Shown piece after piece: positions 1-8,609 of a stretch of 64,000 nt of DNA (positions within the stretch are counted from its first letter, which is position 1; every line of letters starts with the position of its first letter). The translations under genes and the position numbers were made by a program. The notes beneath the pieces are model-generated. The model saw only the letters and a list, made by a program, of their open reading frames with translations, was not told where the DNA came from and did no database searches. Source of the stretch: a virus; IMG/VR virus record IMGVR_UViG_3300042889_001540, positions 38,064 to 102,063 of that record; one strand, written 5' to 3'.

Positions 1-1153
1 TTGTTGGTGTTGGTGTTGGTGTTTGAGTTTGAGTTTGAGTTTGAGTAGGAGTTGGCGGGATAATACAAGGTTGAACTGTAAATACCCCTGTTAATAAATT
101 ATACCCATATAAACCAACGCACTGGGTACCGGTACATGTATTATTAAAAAGTGTTATGTCTACATCAGGGAAATCATAATTACCCAATAAGATTCCTCCA
201 ACATTATTAAATCCGTAATCACCATTACTAACCATTGTACCTCCCGAATAAGCAAACATTTGTAATCCAATCATACCATCACCTACTGTACTAAACCAAT
301 TAGCCTCGCAATTAATTTGAATACTATCAACAAGTCCGTTAATCCTTAAAGTTTCAACGTCAACATAAACACTTTCTGTCCCATATCCTCTATTATCTCC
401 CCCCCACCATAAATTAGGGCCTACCCACACACCGGAATTTAAAACACCATTAACACAATAACCCACAGGATTACTATTATTTGAATATGGCGTCGTATTT
501 CCATTTACATATAATGTTGTTAAAGTATCTAAATCCGTCCCTGATGTTATTTCAAAATTATATTTAAAAACAAGATAATCCACGTCATTTATTATTGGTA
601 CATTAGTTGGTGTTGGTGTTTGTGTTGGTGTTTGTGTTGGAGTTCCTGTTTGACTTGGGGTATTTGTTGGTGTTTGGGTAGGAGTCGCTGTTTGACTTGG
701 AGTATTTGTCGGTGTTTGGGTTGGGGTTTGGGTTGGTGTTTGTGTTGGTGTATTTGTTGGCGTTTGACTTGAAGTATTTGTTGGTGTTTGTGTTGGTGTA
801 TTTGTTGGTGTTTGACTTGAAGTATTTGTTGGTGTTTGTGTTTGTGTTGGTGTATTTGTTGGCGTTTGACTTGAAGTATTTGTTGGTGTTTGTGTTGGAG
901 TTCCTGTTTGTGTTGGTGTATTTGTTGGTGTATTTGTTGGTGTTTGAGTATTTGTGGGTGTCGTTGTATTTGTTGGAGTATTTGTGGGTGTTTGTGTGTT
1001 AGTCGGTGTTTGTGTGTTAGTCGGTGTTGCCGTTGGTGTTGGAGCTGGTAATAAAACACCATTAATTCTAATGGTGTTCGATATAAGATTGTTGTTAACC
1101 CTTTTCATAGAGGTTAACAACACATCATCAAATTTTTTAAGTAATTGTGTCAT
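1..1153 (-). CDS. Tail-fibre-like structural protein with Thr/Pro linkers (C-terminus off the left edge)
   Basis: I do not recognise a named family. The frame opens with ATG at 1153 ([10 protein letters not shown]) and stays open to the window edge, so at least 384 residues are present and the C-terminus is missing. Layout: a 33-residue head; a linker of about 150 residues made of TPTQTPT/TPTNTPT units (about 601-1060); a globular part of about 180 residues with aromatic and Cys residues ([17 protein letters not shown]); then a second Thr/Pro/Gln linker at the edge (1-55). Such linkers join beads in extracellular or fibre proteins. It follows the 1459-aa solenoid protein by 10 bases and shares its linker style with the gene at 7242-8216, which fits a fibre/adhesin operon. 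Competing frames here (592-1062 minus, 697-1002 plus) are repeat shadows. The role in fibres is inference. Confidence 0.8.
   Translation of the reverse strand, partial: MTQLLKKFDDVLLTSMKRVNNNLISNTIRINGVLLPAPTPTATPTNTQTPTNTQTPTNTPTNTTTPTNTQTPTNTPTNTPTQTGTPTQTPTNTSSQTPTNTPTQTQTPTNTSSQTPTNTPTQTPTNTSSQTPTNTPTQTPTQTPTQTPTNTPSQTATPTQTPTNTPSQTGTPTQTPTQTPTPTNVPIINDVDYLVFKYNFEITSGTDLDTLTTLYVNGNTTPYSNNSNPVGYCVNGVLNSGVWVGPNLWWGGDNRGYGTESVYVDVETLRINGLVDSIQINCEANWFSTVGDGMIGLQMFAYSGGTMVSNGDYGFNNVGGILLGNYDFPDVDITLFNNTCTGTQCVGLYGYNLLTGVFTVQPCIIPPTPTQTQTQTQTPTPTPT
601..1060 (-). repeat. Long tandem Thr/Pro-linker repeat
   Basis: About 450 bases of 6-, 12- and 24-base imperfect units encoding [11 protein letters not shown] on the minus strand. 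Larger blocks recur nearly unchanged, for example around 765-800, 820-850 and 865-890. The repeat also produces long false reading frames on both strands. Confidence 0.85.
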
Positions 1154-1163
1154 TTATTTAAAT

Positions 1164-4100
1164 TTACAGTACTTCAACCCAACTATTATCCGGACAGAAA
1201 TAGAGTATATCATTTATCGCGTCGGTACAATAACCAATGATTCTAACATTATTACCGGATGCCGGTGGAGATGTTGAGCTAAACCCTCCCGCAGTTGTTG
1301 ACACATATTGTATAGAACCTAAAGTCATACTAGTAAATGACGTTGTACTAAATTTAGCATAACCTCGTAGTAATATTCCATCAGCAACTGTAGTGCCTAA
1401 AGCAATACCTAATAATCCTGTCGACCCAGAAACAGTAGTTGCATTTGCTGCTGTCCAAATACCTCCTGAACTGTAATAATAAACCGAACCAGCAACTAAT
1501 GTGCCAGAACCGAAGTAAATGACCTCTCCCGCACCACCATTAGTAGTTGGAACTGTAAATATTTTATTTTTATCAATATTAAGATTATTAACAAATGTTG
1601 TACAACTTCTGTTTGCCGTAAGATTATTACCTATAATATGACTATTATTAAATGATGAAGGGATTGTATTGCACATACCTCCAAGTATTGATGAATTTGT
1701 TGAATAAATGTTATTTTGAAATCCACCTCCGATAGTCGAATAGCAGGAAATTATATCAATTTTGTTACCATATCCACCCCCAATTGTTGACCCATTACCA
1801 AAAGACCTGTTGATACTACCACCTCCAACAAATGATTGGCAACCGGAAGCGGTATTACATTTACCTCCACCAATTGTTGAGAAGTACCCTGTTGCACAGT
1901 TTCTAAATCCACCTCCAATTGTCGATAGTCTACCGGCATTACAACAAACAATTGCCCCTGATAATATACCTGTAGTTACATTAAATGTTCCACCCGAAGT
2001 ATTGTGTCCAATACCACCACCAATTGTTGCGCCTAATGAACAACATTCATTAGGCGTTGATTGAATTATATTTCTTTGTCCACCACCAATTTGTGAGAAC
2101 CTTGCTCCCACACTATTACGACAACCACCGACAATAGTTGAGTAAACTCCTCGTGATGTGTTAAAACTACCTCCGCCAATAAAAGTATAACCAGCTGTTG
2201 CACAGTTTCTAAATCCACCTCCAATTGTCGATAGTTTACCGGCGTTACAACAATTAATTGACCCAGTTAAATCTCCCGTAGTCGCATCAAATGTTCCACC
2301 TGAAGTATTATGTCCAATACCTCCACCAATTGTCGCCCCTAATGAACAACATTCATTAGGCGTTGATTGAATTATATTTCTTTGTCCACCACCAATTTGT
2401 GAGAATTTAGCGTTTGTAATATTACAATATCCGCCTCCGATAAACGATGTTAACCCTAATGATGAGTTACATCGACCACCACCAATGAATGAATTTTGTC
2501 CGGATGAAAGATTACAATAACCACCACCAATTGTTGATTGGTAACCTAATGATGAGTTACATTTACCTCCACCAATTGTTGAATAATACCCTGTTGTACC
2601 GTTTTCTCCACCACCACCAATTGTTGAGAAATCACCGAAAGTTTGATTACATCGTCCCCCACCAATGGTTGTGAAACCAATATTAGGGGTTGAAGTATTA
2701 CAGTAACCTCCAGATATTGTATTACCACCAGTACTTGCTGCGACACTATTATAAACATTAGTATTAATAGTATTCCTATTCCCACCATTAATAACATCAC
2801 CTACTCTTGGGTAAGAGTAATTAAAATTTTGAGATGGAAAAATTCTGTTTGAATAACCACCACCGATAAATGATGTGGTACCTGATGATGAGTTACATCG
2901 ACCACCACTGATTGTTGAGGTAGACCCTGAAACAAGATTATTAAAACCTCCTCCGATTGTTGAACAAAATCCGTTAGAAATATTTTGACGACCACCACCA
3001 ACGGTTGAATGAGTACAACAAGCCTTGTTATAAAACCCTCCACTAACTGTTGAACGGATACCATAAGCGGTGTTTTCCTGGCCACCCCCAACTGTCGAAT
3101 AACAATTATTTGCAATATTATAATTACCTCCAGCAATTGTTGAATAAGTACCACAAGCAGTGTTACAAGAACCACCACCAATTGTTGAATAATTATTTGA
3201 AGAAGTATTACCACAACCGCCACCGATAAACGATGTTAACCCTGATGATGAGTTACATTGACCACCACCAATGAATGAATTTTGTCCGGATGAAAGATTA
3301 CAATAACCACCACCAATTGTTGATTGGTAACCTGATGATGAGTTACATTTACCTCCACCAATTGTTGAATAATTATTTGAAGAAGTATTATACGAACCAC
3401 CACCGATTGTAGAACTAAGTCCAGTAGCATCATTACTATATCCACCACTAATCGTAGAATTAAGATTTGACGCAATATTATTAAATCCCCCCCCAACTGT
3501 TGAATAAGTATTTGAAGCACAGTTTTGATAACCACCACCAATTGTTGACCAATTTCCAAGTGATGAATTACATCTTCCTCCACCAATTGTTGACGCACAT
3601 CCAATAGTATTATTGAAAACCCCACCAGCAATTGTTGAACCATCACCAGACGCACCATTTGTTACACCCCCACCAATTGTTGAATATGCAGTTGATACGG
3701 TATTATTTCGGCCACCTCCAATTGTTGAACAAGCTCCTGTTGCACAGTTTTGATAACCACCCCCAATTGTAGAATTAACCCCATAAGCAAGATTAGAACT
3801 ACCCCCACCAATTGTTGAGTAAGTACAAGAAGCGGTATTACCACGACCTCCACCAATTGTTGAAGTATAACCATACGCACAATTTGTTACACCCCCACCA
3901 ATTGTTGAATAATTATTTGAAGAAGTATTATACGAGCCACCACCAATTGTTGACCAATTCCCAAGTGATGAGTTACATTGACCACCACCAATGAATGAAT
4001 TTTGTCCGGATGAAAGATTACAATAACCACCACCAATTGTTGATTGGTAACCTGATGATGAGTTACATTTACCTCCACCAATTGTTGAATAATTATTTGA

Positions 4101-5543
4101 AGAAGTATTATACGAACCACCACCGATTGTAGAACTAAGTCCAGTAGCATCATTACTATATCCACCACTAATCGTAGAATTAAGATTTGACGCAATATTA
4201 TTAAATCCCCCCCCAACTGTTGAATAAGTATTTGAAACACAGTTTAGATAACCACCACCAATTGTTGATTGGTAACCTGATGATGAGTTACATTTACCTC
4301 CACCAATTGTTGAACAAGCTCCTGTTGCACAGTTTCTAAATCCACCCCCAATAGTTGATAATCTACCAGCATCACAACAAGTAATTACACCAGTTAAATT
4401 TCCAGTAGTAGTATTAAATGTTCCTCCATTAGTATTATGACCAATACCGCCACCAATTGTTACCCCTAAAGAGCAATAAGGATTTGTAGGGGATTGAATT
4501 ATGTTTCTTTGTCCTCCAGCAATAACTGAAAATCTTGAATTTGTTATGTTGCAACAACCAGCTCCAATTGTTGAATAAGTAGCAGAAGCGGTATTATTTG
4601 TTCCCCCTCCAATTGTTGAAAAACCATCAGAAGTAAAATTACAAACACCACCTCCAACTGTTGAATTTGTTCCAGAAGCATAATTACATCTACCACCACC
4701 TACTGTTGAATACGCACCAGTAGCATCATTGGAATAACCACCAGCAATTGTTGAACGACAACCAGAAGCAATATTTAATACACCACCACCAATTGATGAA
4801 TGGTTCGAAGTAGCGTTATTAGAACTACCACCTCCTATTGTTGCCTGACAACCAGAAGCAGTATTAAAAGAACCACCTCCAATTGTTGCATTACTTCCAC
4901 TTGCAGAATTGTTATTACCACCTGATATTGTTGAAATATATCCTGTTGCACAGTTTCTTAAACCACCACTTATCGTTGATAATTTTCCAGCATTACAACA
5001 AGTAATTACTCCTGATAAAATACCTGTGGTCGCATTAAATGTTCCACCTGAAGTATTGTGTCCAATACCACCACCTATTGTCGTACCCAAAGAACAACAT
5101 TCATTTATTGGTGATTGAATTACGTTTCTATTACCACCACCAATAAATGACATTCTAGCGTTTGTTGTGTTTCCACTTCCACCTAAAGACGCAGAATAAG
5201 CACCTGACGCGATATTACTAACGCCACATCTAACTGATGAGTTAGTGCCAGTTCCTGATATAATAACCGCGGATGGACGGGTATCAGCACTAACTTTCAT
5301 AACTAAATCCGTATTTGTAATACCTGTATAATACCAATATTCTAATATTCCTGTATTAGAGGTTACATATCTACCTCCATTATATGTTGTTGTTCCGGTT
5401 ATAATACCAACAGATAAACCAATATACCTATTTGCAATAATAATACTATTATTAGCTTCAGTGGTACTAGTCCACGGTCCGTATCGAGTGTCTAATGATT
5501 TAGGTGAAAATGTTTCTAAATTGTCATTAATTATAATTGCCAT
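1164..5543 (-). CDS. Giant beta-solenoid tail fibre/adhesin with Hep_Hag (YadA-head-like) GGG repeats
   Basis: 1459 aa. After about 120 N-terminal residues nearly all of the protein is a run of short repeats of the form STIGGGxxNxASGxx, about 14-16 residues each, the pattern of Hep_Hag/YadA-head left-handed beta-rolls in trimeric adhesins. A longer insert unit (RNIIQS...CCSLGxTIGGGIGHN...RNCATG) occurs four times. Many repeats place Cys before Asn (KCNSSSG, YCNLSSG), giving a periodic cysteine ladder that is unusual for the family. The last 120 or so residues leave the repeat and form a globular C-terminal module (LLGIALG, LLRGYAKF, PDNSWVEVL) of a kind seen at phage fibre tips. It lies 4 bases after the 556-aa gene. 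A trimeric host-binding fibre is the likely role; the receptor is unknown. DNA copies inside it are nearly identical, suggesting recent duplication. Confidence 0.85.
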   Translation of the reverse strand: MAIIINDNLETFSPKSLDTRYGPWTSTTEANNSIIIANRYIGLSVGIITGTTTYNGGRYVTSNTGILEYWYYTGITNTDLVMKVSADTRPSAVIISGTGTNSSVRCGVSNIASGAYSASLGGSGNTTNARMSFIGGGNRNVIQSPINECCSLGTTIGGGIGHNTSGGTFNATTGILSGVITCCNAGKLSTISGGLRNCATGYISTISGGNNNSASGSNATIGGGSFNTASGCQATIGGGSSNNATSNHSSIGGGVLNIASGCRSTIAGGYSNDATGAYSTVGGGRCNYASGTNSTVGGGVCNFTSDGFSTIGGGTNNTASATYSTIGAGCCNITNSRFSVIAGGQRNIIQSPTNPYCSLGVTIGGGIGHNTNGGTFNTTTGNLTGVITCCDAGRLSTIGGGFRNCATGACSTIGGGKCNSSSGYQSTIGGGYLNCVSNTYSTVGGGFNNIASNLNSTISGGYSNDATGLSSTIGGGSYNTSSNNYSTIGGGKCNSSSGYQSTIGGGYCNLSSGQNSFIGGGQCNSSLGNWSTIGGGSYNTSSNNYSTIGGGVTNCAYGYTSTIGGGRGNTASCTYSTIGGGSSNLAYGVNSTIGGGYQNCATGACSTIGGGRNNTVSTAYSTIGGGVTNGASGDGSTIAGGVFNNTIGCASTIGGGRCNSSLGNWSTIGGGYQNCASNTYSTVGGGFNNIASNLNSTISGGYSNDATGLSSTIGGGSYNTSSNNYSTIGGGKCNSSSGYQSTIGGGYCNLSSGQNSFIGGGQCNSSSGLTSFIGGGCGNTSSNNYSTIGGGSCNTACGTYSTIAGGNYNIANNCYSTVGGGQENTAYGIRSTVSGGFYNKACCTHSTVGGGRQNISNGFCSTIGGGFNNLVSGSTSTISGGRCNSSSGTTSFIGGGYSNRIFPSQNFNYSYPRVGDVINGGNRNTINTNVYNSVAASTGGNTISGGYCNTSTPNIGFTTIGGGRCNQTFGDFSTIGGGGENGTTGYYSTIGGGKCNSSLGYQSTIGGGYCNLSSGQNSFIGGGRCNSSLGLTSFIGGGYCNITNAKFSQIGGGQRNIIQSTPNECCSLGATIGGGIGHNTSGGTFDATTGDLTGSINCCNAGKLSTIGGGFRNCATAGYTFIGGGSFNTSRGVYSTIVGGCRNSVGARFSQIGGGQRNIIQSTPNECCSLGATIGGGIGHNTSGGTFNVTTGILSGAIVCCNAGRLSTIGGGFRNCATGYFSTIGGGKCNTASGCQSFVGGGSINRSFGNGSTIGGGYGNKIDIISCYSTIGGGFQNNIYSTNSSILGGMCNTIPSSFNNSHIIGNNLTANRSCTTFVNNLNIDKNKIFTVPTTNGGAGEVIYFGSGTLVAGSVYYYSSGGIWTAANATTVSGSTGLLGIALGTTVADGILLRGYAKFSTTSFTSMTLGSIQYVSTTAGGFSSTSPPASGNNVRIIGYCTDAINDILYFCPDNSWVEVL
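3246..3546 (-). repeat. Near-perfect direct repeat, copy 1 (partner 3966-4266, offset 720 bp)
   Basis: About 300 bases here match 3966-4266 with only a few mismatches visible near the far end. The offset is exactly 720 bp, or 240 codons, so the reading frame is kept. A shorter third copy lies at about 2465-2580. The near-identity of the DNA, not only of the protein, points to recent duplication or ongoing gene conversion. Confidence 0.85.
3966..4266 (-). repeat. Near-perfect direct repeat, copy 2 (partner 3246-3546)
   Basis: Second copy of the repeat described at 3246-3546. The run from about 4021 to 4200 is identical to 3301-3480 by eye. Confidence 0.85.
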
Positions 5544-5547
5544 ATTA

Positions 5548-7218
5548 TTATAAGTTTCTTAATTGCATTGATGTGTTAGTTGTTTGATAATTACTAATAT
5601 ATATATCAAAATTTATTCCTGACCAATACCCATCAGGACTATTTACTGATTGTAAAACCGGTGATTGAAATAAATTTGTTAACCCCCCTATATTCCCGTT
5701 ATTTAACGCATCTACATACCATTTAGTTTTATCCGGGTAATTATCAAATGTTGCAAACCACAAATATTTCGAAACCGCAGCAAATGGTATTATTATCGTT
5801 CCCGCAGCACTTAATAAAATTTTATTAGCACTCCCACTTGAAATAAGTGACGCAATACTTGAAGTTGTCGGTTGTGTTGTGGATACCCCCCAAAAAAATG
5901 GGTATATATTATTATAAGTAAATGTTGTACTATCGTAATTAGTTGATGCGGATTGTGGTGCATTAACACTTCTAACTTGTGAAGCTCTGACATCAGTTGA
6001 GCCTTTATTATTTTGTTTAGCCAATCCAGTAAAATAATTACCATCAGATTTATATACAGTTAAGGTTGTTGTATTTAATCCTGTAGGCGCCGGTAGTGTA
6101 TACACTTCAGAATAAGGTGTTGGACTTATAGTATATGATATATTTGGATTATTGGGGTCTGTATATCCGAATTGACTAGGTATATTAGTTGTAAACCCAC
6201 TAGTTAAAGTTGTGTCAGTGAAAATCGGATTACCGTCTCTTAATAATCGTAATTGAGTGTATCGTCCTGCATCATTTTTAACACCTGTTGCCGTCAATGA
6301 TAACGAGATAGTTGAACCCACCTCAGCAAGAGTATTAGAAACCCCCCCTATTGAAATTGTCGGTATTGTATATGTTGGTAGTACTGTTGGAAATAATAAG
6401 TCATTAAATAAACTGACAAAAGTATTCCCACTTAAACTACTAACTGTGGTTCCGGAGGGAATTCCCCCTACATCAGTTGGCATCACTAATGTTGGTGATA
6501 ATAAAGTATTATAGGTTGTATATAATATAGTTCCCTCACTAATACCTAACCCAGTATTTGCAGAAACACTTATCTCACCACTTGTAAATCCTGTAACAGG
6601 TACTGTTCCTCCCGTAACATTATATAATTCTAATGTTGAGGTTGCGGAAAAATAAGTCGCACCTGAGACTTGAGCTCCTCCCGCATAAAATATTTTCCAA
6701 CGAGCATCATTTCTTGACACACCATTGACATTTTCAATTGTTGATGCGGTCCAAGCATTGACAAACGCAGTTCCTTCCGTGGTATTACTTCTAACAATAG
6801 TCGAATAATTTGATTCAGTTACTGTTACAGGTGTTTGTCCGCTAACCGCAGCCCATAAAGATTCATAATTCGGTATATTATATTGGTAAACAGTATTTGT
6901 TTCTTGAACAAACACTAACATACCAAGTCTTCTTCTTCCTGAGGAAATATTATCTGAGTTTAAAGTAATAAAATCAGGTGAGGATAAAGGGTTAGACCCT
7001 TTTGTGAAATTTATTGGAATTGTATTTGCAGATAATTGAATATTTGATGGATATGTCGATGCAGTTAATATTAAATTAAGGTCATTTAAATTGTAAACTT
7101 CCATATACCCCCCAGTACTTAATACTGAAAAATTTGTACCAAAAGTACTGGTTCTATCAGCACTTTGAGTACCGGATAATTGGGCTGAGGTTAAAGGGTT
7201 TTTATAAGGGAATGACAT
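5548..7218 (-). CDS. Putative tail fibre/structural protein
   Basis: 556 aa, not assigned to a named family. It is rich in Ser, Thr, Asn and Gly with very few charged residues and no Cys-based motif, typical of beta-rich fibre proteins. A central segment (LFPTVLPTYTIPTISIGG) followed by an alternating hydrophobic stretch recalls Ig-like fibre segments in phages of Bacteroidota; that comparison is from memory. The C-terminal part has many aromatic residues (KYLWFATFDNYPDKTKWYV), suggesting a folded tip. It ends 4 bases before the solenoid gene start and follows the gene at 7242-8216 by 23 bases, so it is almost certainly co-transcribed with them. No signal peptide or membrane segment is seen. 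Confidence 0.7.
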   Translation of the reverse strand: MSFPYKNPLTSAQLSGTQSADRTSTFGTNFSVLSTGGYMEVYNLNDLNLILTASTYPSNIQLSANTIPINFTKGSNPLSSPDFITLNSDNISSGRRRLGMLVFVQETNTVYQYNIPNYESLWAAVSGQTPVTVTESNYSTIVRSNTTEGTAFVNAWTASTIENVNGVSRNDARWKIFYAGGAQVSGATYFSATSTLELYNVTGGTVPVTGFTSGEISVSANTGLGISEGTILYTTYNTLLSPTLVMPTDVGGIPSGTTVSSLSGNTFVSLFNDLLFPTVLPTYTIPTISIGGVSNTLAEVGSTISLSLTATGVKNDAGRYTQLRLLRDGNPIFTDTTLTSGFTTNIPSQFGYTDPNNPNISYTISPTPYSEVYTLPAPTGLNTTTLTVYKSDGNYFTGLAKQNNKGSTDVRASQVRSVNAPQSASTNYDSTTFTYNNIYPFFWGVSTTQPTTSSIASLISSGSANKILLSAAGTIIIPFAAVSKYLWFATFDNYPDKTKWYVDALNNGNIGGLTNLFQSPVLQSVNSPDGYWSGINFDIYISNYQTTNTSMQLRNL

Positions 7219-7241
7219 ATTTTTATTTTATTATTTAATTA

Positions 7242-8216
7242 TTATGATTTAATATCCCCTTTAATCCATAGGGTATTTGTTAATGGTGGCGACGATGGTT
7301 GTGAACATAATTCAATCATCCATAATATTCGATATACCCCTGAAGGAATAACACAACCTGACGGTACTATAACATTGACAGATGCATTTACCGCATCAGG
7401 AATTCCGTCATTAATTATCGAAGTTGAACAAGCACTTCCAATACCAACATCTAAAGTCATATTATTAAGAGCACCACCAACTCCATTAAGCGGAATCCAA
7501 ACGGTATAGGTGTATTGTATTGACGAATTTATTTGTGATGGTAAAATTGGTACACTACCTAAAGTGTATTGATTTTGAGGACACCCGTATGAATCAGTTC
7601 CACCTCCTGATGATTGCATAATAGTCCCCGAAAATGTGGATATATTTGTAACAAAATTACCCGATGAACCAGTCCATCCCGAATATTGTACGTATAAAGC
7701 CATATCGTCAGCATAACTGGAACCTGCCGGTGTACCACTGTTACCCCACCCAAAGAATGCAGTTGCACCAGTATTGTACATGTATGACCCTAAATCATTC
7801 AATGAAGTACTATCTTGTGGTTCAGGGAATATATAACCTAAAAACGCAGCCCCACTTGGTGTTGGTGTTTGAGTTGGAGTATTTGTTTGAGTTGGAGTAT
7901 TTGTTTGAGTTGGAGTATTTGTCGGAGTATTTGTCGGAGTTTGAGTAGGGGTAGGAGTTTGAGTAGGGGTTTGAGTAGGAGTAGTTGTCGGAGTCACACA
8001 TTGAAGCTCAATAACTACTCCAATTAACATTTCTTCTAATGTTACACCGGAATAATAAAGTATATCATTAACGTAAATGTCAAAAGGGCCTAACGCCGGA
8101 GAATCCGGACTAACCTTAATAAGATAAGAAGAACATGAAGTTACTGCCAACGCTTGTACTATTTCATTATCACAACCGGACGCGGTATTAATTACGGTAA
8201 TTGAATATATGGCCAC
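7242..8216 (-). CDS. Structural protein with central Thr/Pro linker (GTG start)
   Basis: 324 aa. No ATG is available near the 5' end; the best start is GTG at 8216, in frame with the strongly coding sequence. A TATTTAT element lies 16-22 bases upstream. Residues about 1-75 form a small domain with two Cys (SGCDNE, TSCSSY) resembling the 106-aa product of the neighbouring gene in size and composition. Residues about 76-118 are a TPTQTPT/TPTNTPT linker. The remaining 200 residues are a Gly/Ser-rich domain with several Cys (GIGSACSTS, PSGCVIPSG). The domain-linker-domain plan matches the partial gene at the left window edge. A tail tip or fibre component is likely by context; the exact role is unknown. 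Confidence 0.75.
   Translation of the reverse strand: MAIYSITVINTASGCDNEIVQALAVTSCSSYLIKVSPDSPALGPFDIYVNDILYYSGVTLEEMLIGVVIELQCVTPTTTPTQTPTQTPTPTQTPTNTPTNTPTQTNTPTQTNTPTQTPTPSGAAFLGYIFPEPQDSTSLNDLGSYMYNTGATAFFGWGNSGTPAGSSYADDMALYVQYSGWTGSSGNFVTNISTFSGTIMQSSGGGTDSYGCPQNQYTLGSVPILPSQINSSIQYTYTVWIPLNGVGGALNNMTLDVGIGSACSTSIINDGIPDAVNASVNVIVPSGCVIPSGVYRILWMIELCSQPSSPPLTNTLWIKGDIKS
7857..7995 (-). repeat. Tandem Thr/Pro-linker repeat
   Basis: Short tandem units reading TPTQ/TPTN on the minus strand (plus strand: repeats of gttggagtatttgtttga). Imperfect unit copies make this stretch prone to length change in steps of whole codons. Confidence 0.8.
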
Positions 8217-8231
8217 TATTAATATTTTATA

Positions 8232-8238
8232 ATAAATA
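8232..8238 (-). promoter_or_regulatory. TATTTAT element upstream of the GTG-start tail gene
   Basis: Coding strand GGTATTTATTATAAAATATT lies 16-22 bases before the GTG start at 8216, in the 72-base gap after the 106-aa gene. Confidence 0.5.
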
Positions 8239-8288
8239 CCTCAAAAGTTTTAATTTAGCAACTAAAAATTGAATTTAAAAATTTAGTT

Positions 8289-8609
8289 TCACGGATTTAA
8301 CTTAGAGATAGTCACATTCATTTCACAATCCGCCAATATTATAGTAATTTCAAATGCACATCCCTCACTACAATTTAGAATTTTGAAAACTTCACATCCG
8401 ACAGAATCAACCATTAATAACATAACTTCGGGCGCCGTATCGAAAATAGAAGGAATCACAGTATTATAAGATACTGTCGGAGGGACTGGTCCTGAAAGAA
8501 TAGCACCAATTAAAGATTTATTATTACCATAAACATCCGCAATGAAAATGTCAACAGGATATGTACCCCCCGAAATTTCATTTATTCTTACTTGTGTCAT
8601 GTCAAACAA
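8289..8609 (-). CDS. Small hypothetical structural-cluster protein
   Basis: 106 aa, function unknown. The sequence is beta-rich, has Cys residues near the C-terminus (VGCEVFKILNCSEGC), and its composition resembles the N-terminal domain of the neighbouring 324-aa protein, so the two may be related small domains. The start at 8609 overlaps the end of the SprB-repeat gene by 13 bases, implying translational coupling. It is followed by a 72-base gap that holds a TATTTAT element before the next gene. It is probably an accessory tail or adhesin component, by context only. Confidence 0.65.
   Translation of the reverse strand: MFDMTQVRINEISGGTYPVDIFIADVYGNNKSLIGAILSGPVPPTVSYNTVIPSIFDTAPEVMLLMVDSVGCEVFKILNCSEGCAFEITIILADCEMNVTISKLNP

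Larger units (their letters stand above)
1891..5150 (-). repeat. Four dispersed copies of a ~205-bp unit in the solenoid gene
   Basis: Units beginning near 1891, 2197, 4323 and 4943 (plus-strand numbering) encode the same RNCATG ... CCNAGxLSTI ... GGTF ... GIGHN ... CCSLG ... RNxIQS block. They are separated by different numbers of the short GGG repeats, so they behave as movable cassettes within the reading frame. Confidence 0.75.

Noticed and set aside
697-1002. 101-aa plus-strand frame rich in Leu and Val
   Set aside because: Antisense shadow of the Thr/Pro linker repeat.
592-1062. 156-aa His/Gln-rich reading frame on the minus strand
   Set aside because: It is the TPTQ linker read in the wrong frame; the true frame starts at 1153 and runs off the left edge.
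1762-2064. Pro-rich plus-strand frame inside the solenoid gene
   Set aside because: Antisense of GGG repeats; the repeat forces open frames on several strands (also 2489-2674, 2801-3223, 3236-3658, 3887-4240, 4909-5118).
1164-5543. CRISPR-like regular spacing of short repeats
   Set aside because: The repeats are in-frame coding units of variable sequence with no unique spacers or Cas genes.
1164-5543. Diversity-generating retroelement target
   Set aside because: Repeated cassettes invite the idea, but no reverse transcriptase or template-repeat pair was seen in the window.
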